DNA of 64,000 nt from Paenibacillus sp. FSL H8-0079 (GTDB lineage Bacteria > Bacillota > Bacilli > Paenibacillales > Paenibacillaceae): positions 3,038,001-3,102,000 of the forward strand of contig NZ_CP150300.1 in NCBI RefSeq assembly GCF_037991315.1. Reading direction: 5' to 3'. Each line of letters begins with the position of its first letter. Within the stretch, counting starts at the first letter, position 1. Below, piece by piece: positions 62,204 through 64,000 of the stretch. The notes beneath the pieces were generated by a model. The model was not told where the DNA came from, did not search any database, and saw only the letters and a program-made list of their open reading frames with translations. Both the position numbers and the translations under genes were made by a program.

Positions 62204-62407
62204 GTTCAAAAAGAGCGGTTTTCAGTACCGAGAAGATGGGATGAAGCTAGAAATGGAGTAGCGGAGCGTAGGAAAACTACGTGAGCAACCGCAATGTTTC
62301 CGAAGGAAACATACTTCGTAAGCCCACACTTATTTCGGCTGAATGCCATATTCGATGCTGATGATGCCACTAGGCATCCTTAGTAATCAAAAGCGGACTT
62401 TTTGAAC
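62204..62407. repeat. 204-bp MITE-like palindromic element
   Basis: The left end GTTCAAAAAGAGCGGTTTT (62204-62222) matches the inverted right end, which ends CTTTTTGAAC at 62407, at all but two positions. Inside are a hairpin CGTAG-GAAAA-CTACG near 62267-62281, the perfect hairpin ATGTTTCC-GAA-GGAAACAT (62294-62312) and GATGCC-ACTA-GGCATC near 62363-62378. It shares the GAA-loop hairpin followed by TAC(A/T)TCG(G/T)AAGC and the GTTCAA end with the element at 5807-6028. No coding content. Lies between the MFS and DUF1349 genes. Confidence 0.8.
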
Positions 62408-62444
62408 TACCTCTAGAACATATTTTAACTTGGGAGGCTAAGAA

Positions 62445-63038
62445 ATGACTAACGTAATGACAACAGAAGCACGGAATCAATGGAGCTGGATGAACGAGCC
62501 CGAAACTTGGTCCTATACGGATCAGGGTGGTGTGCTGGTGGAAGCGAAGGCGGACACCGACTTTTTCCAGGACCCTGCGGGCAAGCACATTCGTGCAACC
62601 GCACCATTCCTGTCCATGCCTGTACCTGAGGACTTCGAAATCACAACCCAGTTAACCGTGGATATGAAAAATCAATATGATTCCGGATGTCTGATGGTGA
62701 TGGCAGATGATCGTAACTGGTGCAAAATTTGTTTTGAGTATGATGGAAAAGCACCTACCATCGTGTCAGTGGTCACACGTGATGGTTCATCCGATGATTG
62801 CAATTCGGTGGAAGTCTCCGTACCTAATCCCTATCTGCGTATACGCAAAGTAGAGGGCTGCATATCATTCTTTTATTCACCCGATGGGGATGAGTGGAAA
62901 CTAATTCGTTATTTCGGCATGCCGACACAAGGGGAACTTCGAGCTGGATTAGTTGTTCAGTCGCCGACTGGAACGGGCTGTAAATGTCACTTTTTATCCG
63001 TGAACGTTACTCAACCGGACTTGACCGCGCGCTTCTAA
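62445..63038 (+). CDS. DUF1349-family protein
   Basis: A 197-residue beta-sandwich protein of the DUF1349 type (WSWMNEPETWSYTDQGGVLVEAKADTDFFQD, PVPEDFEITTQLTVDMKNQYDSGCLMVMADDRNWCKICFE, YSPDGDEWKLIRYFGMP, RAGLVVQSPTGTGCKCHF). The fold resembles concanavalin-like lectins/glucanases. Function not established; members can bind carbohydrate. GGGAGGC lies before the ATG. No signal peptide, so cytoplasmic. It follows the repeat and may or may not be co-transcribed with the cluster. Confidence 0.85.
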   Translation: MTNVMTTEARNQWSWMNEPETWSYTDQGGVLVEAKADTDFFQDPAGKHIRATAPFLSMPVPEDFEITTQLTVDMKNQYDSGCLMVMADDRNWCKICFEYDGKAPTIVSVVTRDGSSDDCNSVEVSVPNPYLRIRKVEGCISFFYSPDGDEWKLIRYFGMPTQGELRAGLVVQSPTGTGCKCHFLSVNVTQPDLTARF

Positions 63039-63076
63039 TCCGCTCCCCCGGCCGATCATTGGAGGGAGAACAGTTC

Positions 63077-63718
63077 ATGGTAAAAGCATTCATATTTGAT
63101 TTTGATGGACTCATTGTGGATACAGAGACACCCTGGTACTATGCGTTTCGCGATATTTATGAAGAGCACGGAGTGGAACTTGGTCTGGAGCTTTGGTCGA
63201 AAAATGTGGGCACATCCTTTGAGGAGTTTCATCCATTTCTATATCTGGAGCAGGCGCTCCAAAAAAAGATAGATCATGATCATATCAAATTGCTCTCTGA
63301 ACAGAAATACGAAGTCTATTTGGGACAAGCCGCTATTCTTCCAGGGGTGTATGAATTGCTTCAGTCTGCGAGGGAGAAGGGGATTCAGCTTGCGGTTGCT
63401 TCCAGCTCCACACGGGACTGGGTGCATGGTTACTTGCAGAAATTAGGCATTTTCGATTATTTCACAGTCGTTCATACATCCGAGGATGTGAAGCGAGTGA
63501 AACCGGATCCTGAACTGTACCTTCTTGCTCTCCAGAGTCTTGGGATCGAGGCTTCGGAAGCGATTGTGTTCGAAGATTCACCTAATGGCTTGAAGGCAAC
63601 CAATGCAGCAGGTATTCGTTGTATCATCGTGCCTAACGAGGTAACGCGTGGTCTGGAGTTCGCCATGCATGAACTGCGGTTATCCTCGCTGGCCGAGATC
63701 GATATGGAGGCTCTTTAA
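63077..63718 (+). CDS. HAD-family phosphatase, YhcW / beta-phosphoglucomutase-like
   Basis: A 213-residue HAD hydrolase, start ATG 63077 behind GGAGGGAG; a longer frame lacks the site. Motif I is KAFIFDFDGLIVDTETPWYYAF (nucleophile Asp and acid Asp), motif II VASSSTRDWVHGYL, motif III lysine in RVKPDPELYLLAL, motif IV VFEDSPNGLKAT. Close in length and sequence to YhcW of B. subtilis, an unspecific sugar-phosphate phosphatase. Its position after the biosynthetic genes would allow removal of phosphate from a sugar-phosphate intermediate. It ends four bases inside the convergent AraC gene. Confidence 0.88.
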   Translation: MVKAFIFDFDGLIVDTETPWYYAFRDIYEEHGVELGLELWSKNVGTSFEEFHPFLYLEQALQKKIDHDHIKLLSEQKYEVYLGQAAILPGVYELLQSAREKGIQLAVASSSTRDWVHGYLQKLGIFDYFTVVHTSEDVKRVKPDPELYLLALQSLGIEASEAIVFEDSPNGLKATNAAGIRCIIVPNEVTRGLEFAMHELRLSSLAEIDMEAL

Positions 63719-64000
63719 TCCAGATACTGCTTGCGTAGCTCGATAGGGGAGATCCCTTCGTATTTTTTGAACACCGATCCAAAGTAACTGGCACTGTTGA
63801 AACCAACAGCTTTGGCTATTTCATGAGCGGTAGTGGCGTCATTTTCTATGAGCATTTCCTTGGCTTTCAACAACCGATATCGTGTCAGATACTCCAATGG
63901 AGTCATTTGAAATTCTTTTTTGAATATCCGATTCAGGTGCTGTTCGGTTACGTCCATCTGCTCAGCCAACATGGGGAGAGAAATATCCTGATGATAATTT
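63715..64000 (-). CDS. AraC-family regulator, C-terminal part (runs off the window)
   Basis: The - strand frame is open through 64000, so only the last 95 or so residues are seen; an ATG at 63972 is not the start. They form a complete AraC DNA-binding domain: YHQDISLPMLAEQMDVTEQHLNRIFKKEF, then TAHEIAKAVGFNSASYFGSVFKKYEG and the closing SPIELRKQYLD. Convergent with the HAD gene, overlapping it by four bases, so no terminator lies between. It may regulate genes beyond the window. Confidence 0.88.
   Translation of the reverse strand, partial: NYHQDISLPMLAEQMDVTEQHLNRIFKKEFQMTPLEYLTRYRLLKAKEMLIENDATTAHEIAKAVGFNSASYFGSVFKKYEGISPIELRKQYLD

Overview
The window reads as a chromosomal segment of a Paenibacillus-like, spore-forming Firmicute. 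The grounds are strong AGGAGG-type ribosome binding sites with ATG, GTG and TTG starts, many intrinsic terminators, spore-type genes (a YheC/D ATP-grasp protein and a Cse60-like protein), a bacillopeptidase F homologue, LplB/LplC-type sugar permeases, and dense LacI/AraC/GntR-controlled glycan-use operons. Most genes lie on the + strand. I see no rRNA, tRNA, CRISPR array, prophage or complete insertion sequence.

Layout. 1-7.8 kb: the end of a TrmB-type regulator, a PbuE-like MFS exporter, an AT-rich lipoprotein, a maltose-type O-acetyltransferase, a GH1 6-phospho-beta-glucosidase divergent from a LacI regulator (operator inside the promoter spacer, and a 222-bp inverted-repeat element between the two genes), a DUF3817 membrane protein, and an unlisted 45-residue secreted-peptide gene on the - strand. 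7.9-17 kb: a thioredoxin-like protein; a LacI-controlled operon (two permeases, a binding lipoprotein, a GH30 glycosidase) with three related 16-bp operators; an AraC regulator divergent from a GH29 fucosidase. 17-24 kb: a long leader and a 1749-residue bacillopeptidase F with a duplicated module, then two spore-type genes. 24-33 kb: a mannose-glycan operon with a GntR/LacI-type hybrid regulator, GH125, an ABC importer and a GH38 alpha-mannosidase. 33-38.8 kb: an orphan membrane-anchored Mrr-type nuclease, a DUF5412 protein, two Gfo/Idh/MocA oxidoreductases around an AraC regulator, and a glycosyltransferase.

38.9-47.1 kb is a translationally coupled peptide-use operon: an FCD-type GntR regulator with a palindromic operator, an M20 amidohydrolase, a peptide-binding lipoprotein, an internal terminator, two Dpp-type permeases, an S9 peptidase and an unknown protein. 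47.2-56.9 kb holds an Asp23-family protein, then a group of drug-response-type genes: a LysR/MFS pair, a Qnr-like pentapeptide protein, a MerR/MFS pair with a classic 19-bp-spacer promoter, an Lsa-type ABC-F protein preceded by a candidate leader peptide, and a TetR regulator. 57.2-63.7 kb is a run of glycosyltransferase, class III aminotransferase, zinc dehydrogenase, MFS exporter, DUF1349 protein and HAD phosphatase. It reads like a small pathway for making and exporting an aminated, glycosylated compound, and it is my main candidate for an undescribed system. A partial AraC gene runs off the end.

Three themes recur. None of the three ABC importers has an ATPase gene in the window, so all would need shared ATPases encoded elsewhere. 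Regulators sit next to their likely targets, with visible dyads. A family of short palindromic intergenic elements (5807-6028, 62204-62407 and a fragment at 38738-38809) shares a core hairpin with a GAA loop and GTTCAA-type ends.
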